Source: Anolis sagrei
Lineage: Eukaryota > Chordata > Lepidosauria > Squamata > Anolidae
NCBI RefSeq assembly: GCF_037176765.1
Contig: NC_090034.1
Coordinates: 92,306,500-92,370,499 of the forward strand
Direction of reading: 5' to 3'
DNA: 64,000 nt
Of the stretch, positions 42,081 to 53,900 are shown in pieces. The number at the start of each line of letters is the position of its first letter. Within the stretch, counting starts at the first letter, position 1. The translations under genes were made by a program, and so were the position numbers. The notes beneath the pieces are model-generated. The model did not search any database. It saw only the letters and a list, made by a program, of their open reading frames with translations, and was not told the DNA's origin.

Positions 42081-43343
42081 TTGGCTTTCAGTCTGCTGAG
42101 GTTAAATAGCTTGCCATCTGTCCGATAGATGATTTCCACTCTGGTGGGAAGCTTCCCATTAACAAGATGAAATATCATAGCGATAAAGATGGAAAATGAA
42201 GTTGGGGCAATAACACATCCCTGTTTGACACCTGATTCCACCTTAAATTGGTCACTTTGGGAGCCATTGCTGTCCAATACTGCTGCCATCATGTCAAAAC
42301 CAAGGTTACAACAACATCTGTTATAGAACTCCAGTATGCAGATGACAACGTCATCTGTGTGCATTCAGAAGAAGACCTACAAGCCACTCTAAACACCTTC
42401 GCAGAAGCATACAAGAAGCTTGGTCTGTCATTAAACATCGAGAAAACCAAAGTGCTCTTCCAGCAATCACCAGCCAATCCCTTTCAAATACCAGAAATAC
42501 AGTTTAATGGTGTAAAATTAAAAAATGTTGACCATTTCCACTACCTTGGCAGCCACCTCTTCACAAAAGTCAACATTGACACTGAAATTCAACACCGCCT
42601 GAGCTCTGCGAGTGCAGCATTTTTCCAAATGAAGCACAGAGTGTTTGAGGACCGGGACATCTGTAGGGATACCAAGGTGCTTGTTTATAAAGCTATTGCC
42701 CTCCCAACCCTGCTACACGCCTGCGAGACATGGACAGTCTACAGATGTCACATGCAACTCCTGGAACGATTCCATCAGTGCTGCCTCCAGAAAATCCTGC
42801 AAATCTCTTGGGAATACAAGCAAACAAATGTCAGCATGCTGGAAGAAGCAAAGACCACCAGCATTGAAGCGATGGTCCTCCGCCATCAACTCCACTTGGA
42901 CTGGCCATGTTGTCCGGATGCCTGACCACCATCTCCCAAAGCAGTTGCTCTATTATGAACTCAAGAATGGAAAACGGAATGTTGAAGGGCAGGAAAAGAG
43001 ATTTAAAGATAGGCTCAAAGCCAACCTTAAAAACTCTGGCATAAACACTGAGAACTGGGAAGCCCTGGCCCTTGAGCACTCCAGTTGGAGGTCAGCTGTG
43101 ACCAGCAATGCTGTAGAATTTGAAGAGGCATGAATGGAGGGCAAAAGAGAGAAACATGCCAAGAGGAAGGTGCATCAATCCAACCCTGACCGGGACCGCC
43201 TTCCACCTGCAAACCAATGCCCTCACTGCAGGAGAAGATGCAGATCAAGAATAGGGCTCCACAGTTACCTATGGACCCACTGCCAGAACACCGAACTTGG
43301 AGGACCATCATCCTTGGACTACGAGGGATCGCCTAAGTAAGTA
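42081..43343 (+). mobile_element. Non-LTR LINE with inverted 5' part, in the 3' UTR of SULT copy B
   Basis: A 13-bp target duplication, agcctaaagggtt, lies at 42068-42080 and 43344-43356. From about 42293 the plus strand encodes reverse transcriptase: LQYADDNVICVHSEEDL (YADD box), LGLSLNIEKTKVLF and CRDTKVLVYKAIALPTLLHA, then a frameshift, RMPDHHLPKQLLYYELKNGK, and a C-terminal zinc-finger-like CPHCRRRCRSRIGLHSY. 42081-42290 is inverted and encodes the preceding GVKQGCVIAPTSFSIFIAM, so the two halves meet head to head. The tail is taagtaagtaag. The clade is not assigned (RTE- or Rex1-like are possible). Block A is empty here. Confidence 0.88.
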
Positions 43344-43655
43344 AGCCTAAAGGGTTAGCACGGTTCCATCATTTATCAGTGATATATCATAGATTGAAAC
43401 TACTGTTGAAATCCTGCAACAAAAGATGGGATGTGAAAATCTACACCTTGTCTTCCATCTCTCCTTCCTCAAAACCCAGTTTTTTCATCCTGCCCCACTC
43501 TTCCTTGATGTGCCATGGGCTGCTGCTGTAGAAAGATGCTGGCTGATGCCTCTGGGTACAAATCAAATGACAATATCATCCATTGAAATCATGCAGAAGA
43601 TGCCCAGCAACCTCTCTAGAGCTGTTTAATTATCACCTTGGATATTCACAGATTA

Positions 43656-43661
43656 AATAAA
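43656..43661 (+). terminator. Distal poly(A) signal of SULT copy B
   Basis: AATAAA in gattaaataaaat, now about 1.8 kb from the stop because of the LINE at 42081. Confidence 0.4.
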
Positions 43662-43738
43662 ATTGAAATCACAACATTTATTTCATTTTTGTTGTTAAAG
43701 ATCATTGTCTCATTCTGCCCAGTCCCATTGTCTTTTCT

Positions 43739-43860
43739 TCTACACTGCTATGTCATGCAGCTTCAGGATGCAGACTAACTGCATTGAGCTGGATTAGATG
43801 AGTCTATACTGCCATATAATGTAGTTCAATGCAATTAATCTGCATTCTGAAATGTAGATC
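43739..43860. mobile_element. Palindromic MITE remnant (shared)
   Basis: Counterpart of 25584-25692. Confidence 0.5.
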
Positions 43861-43984
43861 TGGCCAGTAATTCAGTTTCACTAGGAAACAAGATTAAACC
43901 GACTTCTTATAAAAGATGCATAAAAAGGTAAAAGAATAAAGCACTGTGAACCCAAATGACTATGCCAAAGGGATTCCTAAGACC

Positions 43985-44080
43985 ATCAGAAATATGTGTT
44001 TTCTGATGGTCTTTGGCGACCCCTCTGAAACCCACCTCGCAACCCCCACAGGGTCCCTACCCCCAGGTTGAGAAACACTG
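43985..44080 (+). mobile_element. hAT right-end fragment
   Basis: Tgtgttttctgatggtcttt to ggttgagaaacactg matches the right end of 11466-12198. Confidence 0.7.
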
Positions 44081-44299
44081 CTTTAGTGGGAAATAGCTTT
44101 TCCCCACAAAAATCACACCTATGTGGCCAGGATAGTGGAAGAATTTGTGTTAAAAATGCTGCGGCATAACAACTAGAAAAGTGTGAGATGACAGGAGGGC
44201 GACTTAGGCACAGGAAATACAGTAGAGAAAGGGGGGGTTGCACATTCAGATGAGGCAGATTAAAGAGAGAATGAACATATAGCCCAGAGAGAGAGAGAG

Positions 44300-44445
44300 A
44301 TAAGCTCAGTTTTGGTAGCTCTTCCTGTCTCAATTCTTTGAAACCAACGGCTCTGGGCCAGCAAACCTCAGACCAGCAGCAAAGATCACACTCTTTGGTT
44401 CCCAGCAGCCTCTTTCCAAAGCGGTCTTTCTGCCAGAAGATTCAG
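44300..44445 (+). other. Candidate noncoding first exon of the NKG7-like gene
   Basis: A non-repetitive, moderately GC-rich stretch ends gaagattcag|gtaaggatgg, a strong donor, on the right strand. It follows a GA-rich region. The first coding exon of the NKG7-like gene has an acceptor (tcgttccag) at about 50706, before its ATG, so an upstream exon is expected. The link across a 6-kb intron full of repeats is an inference. Confidence 0.3.
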
Positions 44446-44774
44446 GTAAGGATGGCAATACCTTGTGGGCTCATGAAGGCTTCCTTAAGTTTTAAAAAAT
44501 GGATTTTGAAATAGAGAATTTGAAGATACTGAGGAGTTTTATTAGTATTCTCACCCGCTCCCATAAGCATTACCTATATCTTCATAATTGCAGACCTCAT
44601 GTTCAGCTGTTGCCTGGCCGGAACGTGAGGCAAAAGAAGCCTCTTGGGTCAAATCCATACTGTAGAATTAATGCAGTTCGGCCACTTTATCTGTCACAGT
44701 TCAGTGCTATAACATACTGGGTATTGTAGTTTGGTGAGGCTCAAGCATTATTTGACAAATAAGGTTAAAGACCT

Positions 44775-46470
44775 TGTTAAACTACATTTCTCTCTCTTTA
44801 AATAATCTCTATTGTCTTATGTGAAAATAGAATACAACAATATTCAACAATCAAAGTACAAATATTGTTTCCCCAATCCCATCCCCATCCCGTTCCCACC
44901 CATGAACCGCCACACACGACTCCCAACACCGCACCAAATGGAACTAAGGTAAAGGTAAAGGTTTCCCCTTGACATTAAGTTTAGTGGTGTCTGACTCGGC
45001 GGGGGGGGGGGGGGGGGGGGCAGTTGCTCACCTCAATTTCTAAGCCAAAGTGCCGGCATTGTCCATAGACTCCTCCAAGGTCATGTGGCTGCCATGACTT
45101 CATGGAGCACCGTTACCTTCCTGCTGAAGTGGTACCTATTGATCTACTTACATTTTGCATGTTTTCGAACTGTTAGGTTGGCAGAAGCTGGGGCTAACAG
45201 TGGGAGCTCACCTCACTCCACAGAATTGAACCGCTGAGCTTTTGGTCAGCAAGTTTAGCAGCTCAGCAGTTTAAGCCAATGTGCCCCCGGGGGCACCACT
45301 AGTGCCCACGGAACTAGTATATAACTAAAATATGTCCTTATCATTACACTAATAGATTCCACGTGTGGCTATTTCAAAATATCTTTTTGTCTTCTTTTTT
45401 AAATACCCAAAGACAAGTCTCCATTTTCTAGCAAACTCTTCATTGTTTCCTCCCCTTATGCCTTTGGAGAGTTTGGCCATTTGGATACACTTGACTAATT
45501 TTCTTCTCCAATCCTTGATGAGTACTTTTTCCCCCCTTCCAAGATTTTCCTATTGTAATTCTCCCACAGAACTATATTGGCAAATTTCTACATCTTCTTT
45601 AGAGATTCTAAAAAAACAAAAACAAAACCCAATAGGCACATTTCTGGGTTTTTATTAACCTTTTATGGAAATCATTTTATTAGTTTCTTTAGTCACCTTT
45701 TTCCAAATAATTTTAGTGCCCAACAGGTTCACCAAACATGGAGGAAGGTGCCTTTCTGCATTTTGCATCTCCAGTATTCCCCAGCTGAGTTTCATCAATT
45801 TTAGCCATTAATTTTAAAATTAATTTAATTAAAATTATTTTAAAAATTAATTTTAGCCATTAATTTAGAGTTATATAACTTCTATAGAACATTTTGTACA
45901 TATTTTCTCAAATTCTTACATTTATTTCATGTCAAAAACATTGCATAAATAAGTATAAAATTGATAAGATAGAGGGAACACAAGCGGCTAAATAATTTTA
46001 GACTAAAAATGGGCAAAAGCAACTGCATTGTCTGTAGCTTTAAATAACCCTTTCTCTGTGCATAATTCAAAGCATACAGGTGCAGAGTTGTTTGTTCTGC
46101 TCCACAGTCACACAAGGTGGAGGAAATGGACCCAGCTATTGATAATTTAAATCCTTTCCCCCCTTAAGTATTCCCAATTGTCCAAATCTATATCTTTCCC
46201 TAAATCTATAGCCCAGGAAATCACCATTGTTTTTATTTGATTACCTTCCATATCTCAGTGCCATGATTGCATAACATTAAGACATGGCAGTTCAAGTGAT
46301 GTCAAAGTGCATTAATTCTACAATGTAGATGCATCCTTAGATCAGACAAAAGATTAGGAAGCAATCTGTTTCAGTGGAGCCTATGCGTCCACTGATGTTG
46401 TACTCTTACTTGCATCTCTTGTGGACATTGCTTGAATCTATCACAAGATTTTAATGACTAGCATATGTCT
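44775..46470 (-). mobile_element. Worn LINE sequence, interrupted by a Sauria SINE
   Basis: AT-rich DNA. On the minus strand a short frame with MCDCGAEQTTLHLYALNY (45927-46115) resembles the Cys/His C-terminal motif of some non-LTR elements. A Sauria SINE lies inside at 44945-45294. Boundaries and family are uncertain. Confidence 0.35.
44945..45294 (-). mobile_element. Sauria SINE with poly-G run
   Basis: Reverse complement of the SINE: ggtaaaggtaaaggtttccc at the tail side, a run of about 20 G at 45001-45020 in the tail, and tRNA-derived head at 45220-45290. Confidence 0.85.
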
Positions 46471-46548
46471 CTGTTTATCACTTTAGTAATAAAAGTAGTG
46501 CCTATTGGGCATATAGGAGCCATTCCCGAATGTCTTCTGTAGCTCATT

Positions 46549-46583
<35 letters not shown>

Positions 46584-46734
46584 CTCTATTAGTGAAAAGG
46601 CCATTATATATTAGTAGTAGTCATTGTCATATGCATTCACTTTTTGCAGTACTAATGAGGAAACTGATCCTTGACTAGATGAAACATTCACACCTAGCTC
46701 CAACAGACAAGAGTTCTTTGTCCCACCCTGGTCA

Positions 46735-47775
46735 AGCTTAATCCAGACAAGACAGAGGTCCTCCCGGTCAGTCGTGAGGCCGACCGGGGTATTGGGTGGC
46801 AACCTGTGCTTGACAGGTCCGTAGCTTGGGGGCCCTCCTGGACTCAACGCTGTCACTTGATGCTCAGGTGTCAACAGTGGCCGGGAGGGCCTTTGCACAA
46901 CTTAAACCCATGCGCCAGCTGCGACCATACCTCATGAAGCCTGACTTGGCCAGCGTGGTCCATGCCTTGGTTACATCCAGATTGGACTATTGCAATGTGC
47001 TCTACATGGGGCTGCCCTTGAAGATGGCCCGGAAGCTCCAACTGGTACAACAGGTGGCAGCCAGGCTCCTTACTGGAGCAAACTATAGGGAGCATACAAT
47101 GCCCCTTTTAAAACAGCTTCACTGGCTGCCAATAAGTTGCTGAGCCAAATTCAAAGTGCAGGTTATGACCTATATAGCCCTAAACGGTTCGGGCCTCGCC
47201 TACCTTCGCAATCGCATCTCCCTCTATGAACTGGCGCGAACTTGAAGATCTTCCGGGGAGGCCTTTATTTCGCTCCCACCACCATCGCAAGCACAGTTTG
47301 TGGAGACGAGAAAGAAGGCCTTCTCGGTGGTGGCCCCTCGCCTCTGGAACACCCTTCCTGGGGAAATTAGACAGGCCCCATCCCTCCCCTCCTTTCGTAA
47401 GAGCCTGAAGACCTGGTGGTTTAAACAAACCTTTGAGAATGACTAGTTCTAGCTCTGCCCCAGATACTGTTGAAATGAGCCATATCTTCTACCAATTACC
47501 CAGGTCACTCTCTTCTGTTAGGCCCTGGAAATGTACAGCCATAGACTAATTTCCTGGGCCCTCTAAAATCGCAGTAGCCTGGCCTGGCCTTTTAAACTGC
47601 CTCGATAAGACATGATTATTTAAAATATTTGTGCTATTGTGGTTTTAATACTTATACTGTTTTATTAATTGTATGTTTATGCCTTTTTTCTTGTATGGAT
47701 TGATTATGTTATTTGGAAACCGTTCTGTGTCCCCTTGGGGAGATAGAGTGGTATATAAATAAAGTTTTGTTGTTG
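46735..47775 (+). mobile_element. L2 LINE 3' part
   Basis: The longest L2 in the window. An open segment at 46826-47143 encodes LLDSTLSLDAQVSTVAGRAF, VTSRLDYCNVLYMGLPLKMA and REHTMPLLKQLHWLPIS, and further frames give [13 protein letters not shown]. The 3' UTR ends gagtggtatataaataaagt plus (TTG)n. Several frame breaks. Confidence 0.85.
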
Positions 47776-47894
47776 TTGTTGTAATAACTTAATTTTTGTA
47801 TCCCACCTCCATCTCCCCAAAGGGACTCGGCGCAGCTAACATGGAGACAAGCCTGATCAACACTGTCAAAAAACACACACTAAAATTCATAAAA

Positions 47895-48344
47895 CAAGCT
47901 GGAATGTGGTCAGAGGCAGGCAACTAAAATTATCAAGGGTCTGGAGAACAAGTCCTATGAGGAGCGGGTTAAAGAGCTGGGCATGTTACCCTTCAGAAGA
48001 GAAGACTGAGAGGAGACATGATGAGGGTCATGTATGTGAGGGGAAGTCATAGGGAGGAGGGAGCAAGCTTGTTTTCTGCTGCCCTGCAGACGGGGGTGCA
48101 GAACAATGGCTTCGAACTACAGGAAAGGAGATTCCACCTGAATATGAAGAACTTCCTGACTATGAGAGCTGTTCAGCAGTGGAACTCTCTGCCCCAAAGT
48201 GTGGTGGAGGCTCCTTCTTTGGAGGCTTTTAAGCAGAGGCTGGATGGCCATCTGTTGGGGGTGCTTTGAATGTGATTTTCCTGTTTCTTGGCGAGGGGTT
48301 GGACTGGATGGCCCATGAGGTCTCTTCCAACTCTTATGATTCAA
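47895..48344 (+). mobile_element. CR1 3' end
   Basis: From aagctggaatgtggtcagag to ctcttatgattcaatg, encoding [20 protein letters not shown]. Confidence 0.9.
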
Positions 48345-49055
48345 TGAAACAATTCCCTATGTAGCTGTCCCACAGATACAGATGCAATTTTGCAGTCATT
48401 TTGCATTGCCATTTGCCAAAGAGGCAACATGTTTTTCCTGTTTAGAACTAAAGTATGGCTTGCCTCCTCTGCAGATGACATCAATTTCAAAAAAGTTTTC
48501 ATCTGTAATTTTCATCCCGCTTTCTTAAATCACCACAAAAAACAGCACAGTTAGCAGGGGAAGGTCTTAGATCTCAGCAATGACATTAGAGATCTGTTAG
48601 CCAATTTCTTTCTAGGATTTGCAAAGGCTGGAAAGGATAGCTGACTGCCTTATGGTTGTAAAATAATATGCTCATGAGCAATCTTAAGGCACACATAAAT
48701 ACGTCATTCACAGGATCTCAGTGAGACCCCAGAGGTGTAAAAAGTCTCCAGGAAGTGGCTTGAAATGGAAGATGAGGTTGACTCTGAAAAGGCTGCTATA
48801 AATGCCACATTCATCTCTACAGAACAAGTCATGACAGTTATTGTATTTGTATCTCACCCTTCTAGTCATTTTTAGACTCTCATGTGGAGAACCTCAGGCT
48901 GAGATAGTTCAGATTGGGGGAGGCCATTATCTCTTGACCCTCCTCTTCTGTTGCAGCTTCTGAACCATTTTCATCACATGCTTACTTTTTTCATAGCAGC
49001 AGGCACTGTATTGCCTGGGGCACTGTGGAAAATGGAAGGAGTCAGGAGACATACT
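48345..49055. other. Intergenic or intronic DNA without recognised gene
   Basis: The first 110 bp have an inverted copy at 26343-26460. The rest shows no conserved frame and no clear element. Confidence 0.4.
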
Positions 49056-49920
49056 TAGAATCATAGAATCATGAAGTTGGAAGAGACCTCATGGGCCATC
49101 CTGTCCAACCCCGTTCCCATGCAGGAAAAGCACAAACAAAGTACCCCTGACAGATGACCACCCAGCCTCTGTTTAAAAGCCTCCAAAGAAGGAGCCTCCA
49201 CCACAACCCGGGGCAGAGATTTCCACTGCTGAATGGCTCTCACAGTCCGGAAGCTCTCCCTAATGTTCAGATGGAATCTCCTTTCTTGTAGTTTGAAGCC
49301 ATTATTCCACGTCCTAGTCTCCAGGGCAGCAGAAAACAAGCTTGCTCCCTCCTCCCAATGACTTCCTCTCACATACTTATACATGGTCCTCATCATGTCT
49401 CCTCTCAGCCTTCTCTTCTTCAGGCTAAACATGCCCAGCTCTTTAAGCCTCTCCTCATAGGGCTTGTTCTCCAGACCCTTGATCATTTTAGTCGCCCTCC
49501 TCTGGACACATTCCAGCTTGTCAATGTCTCTCTTCAATTGTGGTGTTCAGAATTGGACACAGTATTCCAGGTGTGGTCTAACCACGGCAGAATAGAGAGG
49601 TAGCATGACTTCTCTGGATCTAGATACTAGACTCCTATTGATGCAGCCCAAAATCCCATTGGCTTTTTTTTTTTGCATGCCGCATCACATTGTTGGCTCA
49701 TATTTGACATGTTGTCCACGAGGACTTCAAGATCTTTTTCACACGTACTGCTCTCGAGCCACGCGTCCCATTCTGTATCTTTGCACTTCATTTTTTCTGC
49801 CTAAGTGGAGTATCTTGCATTTGTCCCTGTTGAACTTCATTTTGTTAGTTTTGGCCAATCTCTCTAATCTGTTAAGACCATTTTGAATTCTTTGAAATAC
49901 TTCAATTTTGAAATACTTCA
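49056..49920 (-). mobile_element. CR1 3' half
   Basis: The reverse strand encodes [40 protein letters not shown] and ESFRTVRAIQQWKSLP. It starts with the tail agaatcatagaatcatgaag. Confidence 0.92.
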
Positions 49921-50250
49921 ATTTTCCTAAAAAAAATAATAATGTGTCAATAGATTAACACCAGATTTTTTTTTTTTAGGTATATATGAACTTCAAGGTG
50001 ATTCCTGGGGAGAATCGTACTAATTTCTTTAGAGGCAGTCACATATATTCGCACCAAGTTTGGAAAGCATGTTGGGAATGATCTAATTTAAAATGCAGGC
50101 TATGAAATTTACTTTAGGGAGTCCCACAAATTATCCCAGTGAAGCTGGACAATTTTGCCCCCTAGTAATAAAATTCCAAATCATTCCTTTTCTGAACGTG
50201 AAGGAGATTTGGTGGTACATATGCAGTTCTATGCATGTGTACCACCAAAA

Positions 50251-50580
50251 GGGCCTCTGGTGGCGCAGCAGGTTAAACCACTGAGCTGCTGAACTTACTA
50301 ACTGAAAGGTTGGTGGTTCAAATTTGGGGAGTGGGGTGAACTCCTGCTATTAGTTCCAGCTTCTGCCAATCTAGCAGTTCAAAAAACATGCAAATGTGAG
50401 TATATATTTAGGTACTGCCTTGGTGGGAAGGTAACGGCACTTCATGCTGTCATGCTGGCAACATGATTTTGGAGTTGTCTATAGACAATGGCGGCTCTTC
50501 GGCTTAGAAATGGAGATGAGCACCACCCCTCAGAGTCGGACACGATGAGACTTAATGTCAGGGGAAAGCTTCACCTTTAT
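50251..50580 (+). mobile_element. Sauria SINE
   Basis: Head ggcctctggtggcgcagcag, body tctgccaatctagcagttc, tail cagagtcggacacgatgaga. Confidence 0.88.
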
Positions 50581-50759
50581 CTATGCACTTCTAATTGCAA
50601 CCTGACATTTACTTATTGGTACTTATCTTTGTTTTCATTATACTTTGCGGACTTTCCACCCAGGTATTAAAACCCTTTCTCATGGCTTTCCTCTCATGTC
50701 GTTCCAGGCCAGAACCCAGCCCAAAGATACCTGAGACGCTCACCTTGACCTTTTCAAGG

Positions 50760-50934
50760 ATGCTGGCTTGCAGAGTCTTCAGCATGGTGCTGACAACCAC
50801 TAGCTTGGCCCTCCTGTTGTTGGCATTGATCACAGATTACTGGCTAGTGGCCAGTGATTCAAAAGATACTGTGCACAGTGGGCTCTGGAAATGGTGCAGA
50901 GATGGAAACTGCTTTACTCCAAATGTGACTTTTG
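50760..50934 (+). CDS. NKG7-like exon 1
   Basis: First membrane segment and the first extracellular loop with HSGLWKWCRDGNCF. Donor gtaagg. An in-frame upstream ATG at about 50682 would add 26 residues with no counterpart in NKG7, so the later ATG is preferred. Confidence 0.82.
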
Positions 50935-53900
50935 GTAAGGAGACGATGGACAAGATTCTAAATGTTATCGAAGATTCCCAGGATGGATTGAGCAGAATCT
51001 TGCAAGTGGCCCCCCTTCCCTCTCCAATCACTAGTCCTTTAAAAAAAAAAACCACTAGTCTATGTGAATACACTAGCCTTGGCTTGAAAAAAAATCTGAC
51101 TTTCTGTTTAGAATGTTGAGCCACTATGTGCTTAATCTTACTTGGGAAAGGAATCTGAGTGCAGTACGATCTCTGTAGCCATAGAACCCATATCCACAGT
51201 TTCATTTATCCATGTCTGATAAAATATGTAAAATCTAGGCATTTTTAGGTTCTTAAGCCAAAAGTCCTTCATTTTGAAAGGATTTGACATTATGCATTGT
51301 GTTGGGTTGTTGTAGGTTTTTTGGCCTGAATAATAATAATAATAATAATCATCATCATCATCTTTATTTATACCCTGCTACCATCTCCCCAAGGGACTCG
51401 GAGTGGCTTACATGAGGCCAAGCCCAAAAACACATCAATAAAACAAGAAAGCAATAAACAAAAACAATACAATTAATATAACTCACATATAAACAATAAC
51501 ACACAAAGATTAAAAAACCTATGGCTGGGCCAAATGTAATAGTTTAAAATTAAAAAATAAATGCTGGGCATGAACAAAGGTAGGATATATCTGGTAAGAG
51601 GGTTTTAAAAGAAGTGAAGGGAGTGCAATCCAACGAATAGTTAAAGTGCTTCTCCTGACATTTTGCTGGGAATTATTTCCTTATTCTGAGAAGGCACACT
51701 GGAGCAGCCATGTTTTCAGGCTCCTCCTAAAGACTGCCAATGTGGGGACATGCCTGATATCTTTAGGAAGTGAGTTCCAGAGTCGGGGGGCCACCACTGA
51801 GAAGGCCCTCTCCCTTGTCCCCACCAATCGTGCCTGCAAGGGAGGTGGAAGCGAGAGCAGGGCCTCTCCAGATGATCGAAGACATCGCGTGGGTTCGTAC
51901 ACAGAAATGCGGTCATGCAGGTAGGCGGGTCCCAAACCGTTTAGGGCTGTATAGCCATGTTCTAGAAGCATTCACTCCTGACGTTTCGCCTGCATCTATG
52001 GCAGACATCCTCAGAGGTTGTGAGGTCTACATTGTTTCACATTCATAGGTCATACAGATCTAGGTAGATAGATCAAGTTTTGCGAAAGGTACCTTCAAGC
52101 TTCTCTTTGTAGACCTACCTCTTCCCTGCTGTTGCTGCTACCCATTTGTTTATACTATCATTCGACAAATCTCTCATTTATTTTATGTCCCTGTCATCTC
52201 CTTTACAGACTATATTCTAGCCACACGGGCATTCTTGATCATGGCCTGTCTGATGTCCCTGGCTGCGGTCATTGTTCACATTGCCTTCTTCGCACCCTGT
52301 GATTGTGGAATTTTGGACAAGCCCTTCTTTGCATTGGTGGCTGCCTTCACAGCTGGTAGGTGTATCCATCCAAAAGAAGAAGTCTTGTGTAATGGTGGGA
52401 GGAAGGGATTTAAGAACTCATGTCTCCTACACTCTGGAGGACAGCCTTTTGTTTGAACGGTTACCAAATCCCCCTTTGGGCTGCTTATTAGCCTCATCCT
52501 ACTTCTTGGGGTTGTTGTGACAGTAGCTGATGTGGGTTAATCAGCTTGCATTTCTGGAAGGAAGGGAGTAATAAAGATGGATTTTAAAAAGAAAAACACA
52601 TGTGCACGTTGCAAAAATAAATTGCCTTCAAATGACCAGGGAAGCTCATAGTGACATTAACCCCATATTTGAGCCCTTTGTCGGGCTTTTTTTAACAGCA
52701 GGATATAAAACATTGCAGATTTGCTACATGGCAATGAGAACAGTTATAGGATTGAAAGCAGTACAGGACCATTTTGATTTTACCATTTTATATAAGATAC
52801 ACCATTTATATAATGGGACCAGCACACACAGATGTTTACACACTCAAGTGGTGAAGCATTGCACTATTTCCTGATGTCCAGTTGCTTGATACAAAATAAT
52901 GCTATGGCCCCATTTAGTCTCTACTAGTAAGTATCCTAAAGCAGTGGTCCCCAAGCTTTTTTTGACTAGGGACCACTTTGACCAGGGCCCACACTCTAAC
53001 ATTAGTACCAAAAGGGTTACAAATCAATTTTTGGTCAACTTTAGATTTGGTTTGGCAATTTGGGGTGCTGAATCAGAAAATTGCATTCAATAGACCACAT
53101 CAGCTCTAGTTTCTGATACAGAACACATGCCATCCAGTAGTTGCCATATGCTCACCCACAGAAAATAATATTTAATAATCTAGAGCTGATGTGGTCTATC
53201 CAAGGGTTTGGAGATGGTCAGCGACAGGGAAGGAGTGGCAGGTGGCGTGAAACAAGTGGAAATAAAATAAAATAAATAAAGAGGAAGTGAGGCCCGTAGA
53301 CCAAATTTTTGTCCTCTCGGCCCACTGGTGATCCACGATTCACAGGTTAAAAACCACTGCCGCAAAAGGCACCAGAACCGGTCTGATCTTGGAATTTAAG
53401 GAGAGGCATTGCTAGTTAGAACTTGGATTGCCAAAGAATACTAGGTACTGCAGGCTATGTGTCCAACAAAGGGACTGGTATTCTTTGCCTACCAAAATCC
53501 TTTGAAGTGAATAGATTCAGCATAATCTATCACAATTTAAAAGATATATTAACAAGCTGGAATGTGTCTAGAGGAGGGCAACTAAAATGATCGAAGGTCT
53601 GGAGACCATGTGCTATGAGGAGTGGCTTAAAGAGTTGGATCTGTTTAGCCTGCAGAAGAGAAGGTTGCGAGGAGACATGATAGCCATGTTTAAATATCTG
53701 AAAGGATGTCATAAGGAAGAGGGAGCAGGCTTGCTTTCTGTTGCTCTGGAGACCAGAACTCAGAGCAATGGGTTCAAATTACAAAAAGAAGATCCACCAG
53801 AAAATTAGGAAGAACTTCCTGACTGTAAGAGCTGTGGAACTCTCTGCCTTGGAGTATGGTGGAGGTCCTTTCTTGGAGGCTTTTAAACAGAGGCTGGATG

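Larger units (their letters stand above)
26682..43916 (+). repeat. Tandem duplication block B (sulfotransferase copy B)
   Basis: Collinear with 6504-25758. Private insertions include L2 ends at 27443, 28236, 29632, 35977, 39170 and 40012, a Bov-B end at 30304, a palindromic hAT at 31566, an LTR at 37598 and a twin-primed LINE at 42081. Confidence 0.9.

Noticed and set aside
42248-42925. 225-codon frame as a host gene
   Set aside because: It has the YADD reverse transcriptase box and lies inside a LINE with a 13-bp target duplication.
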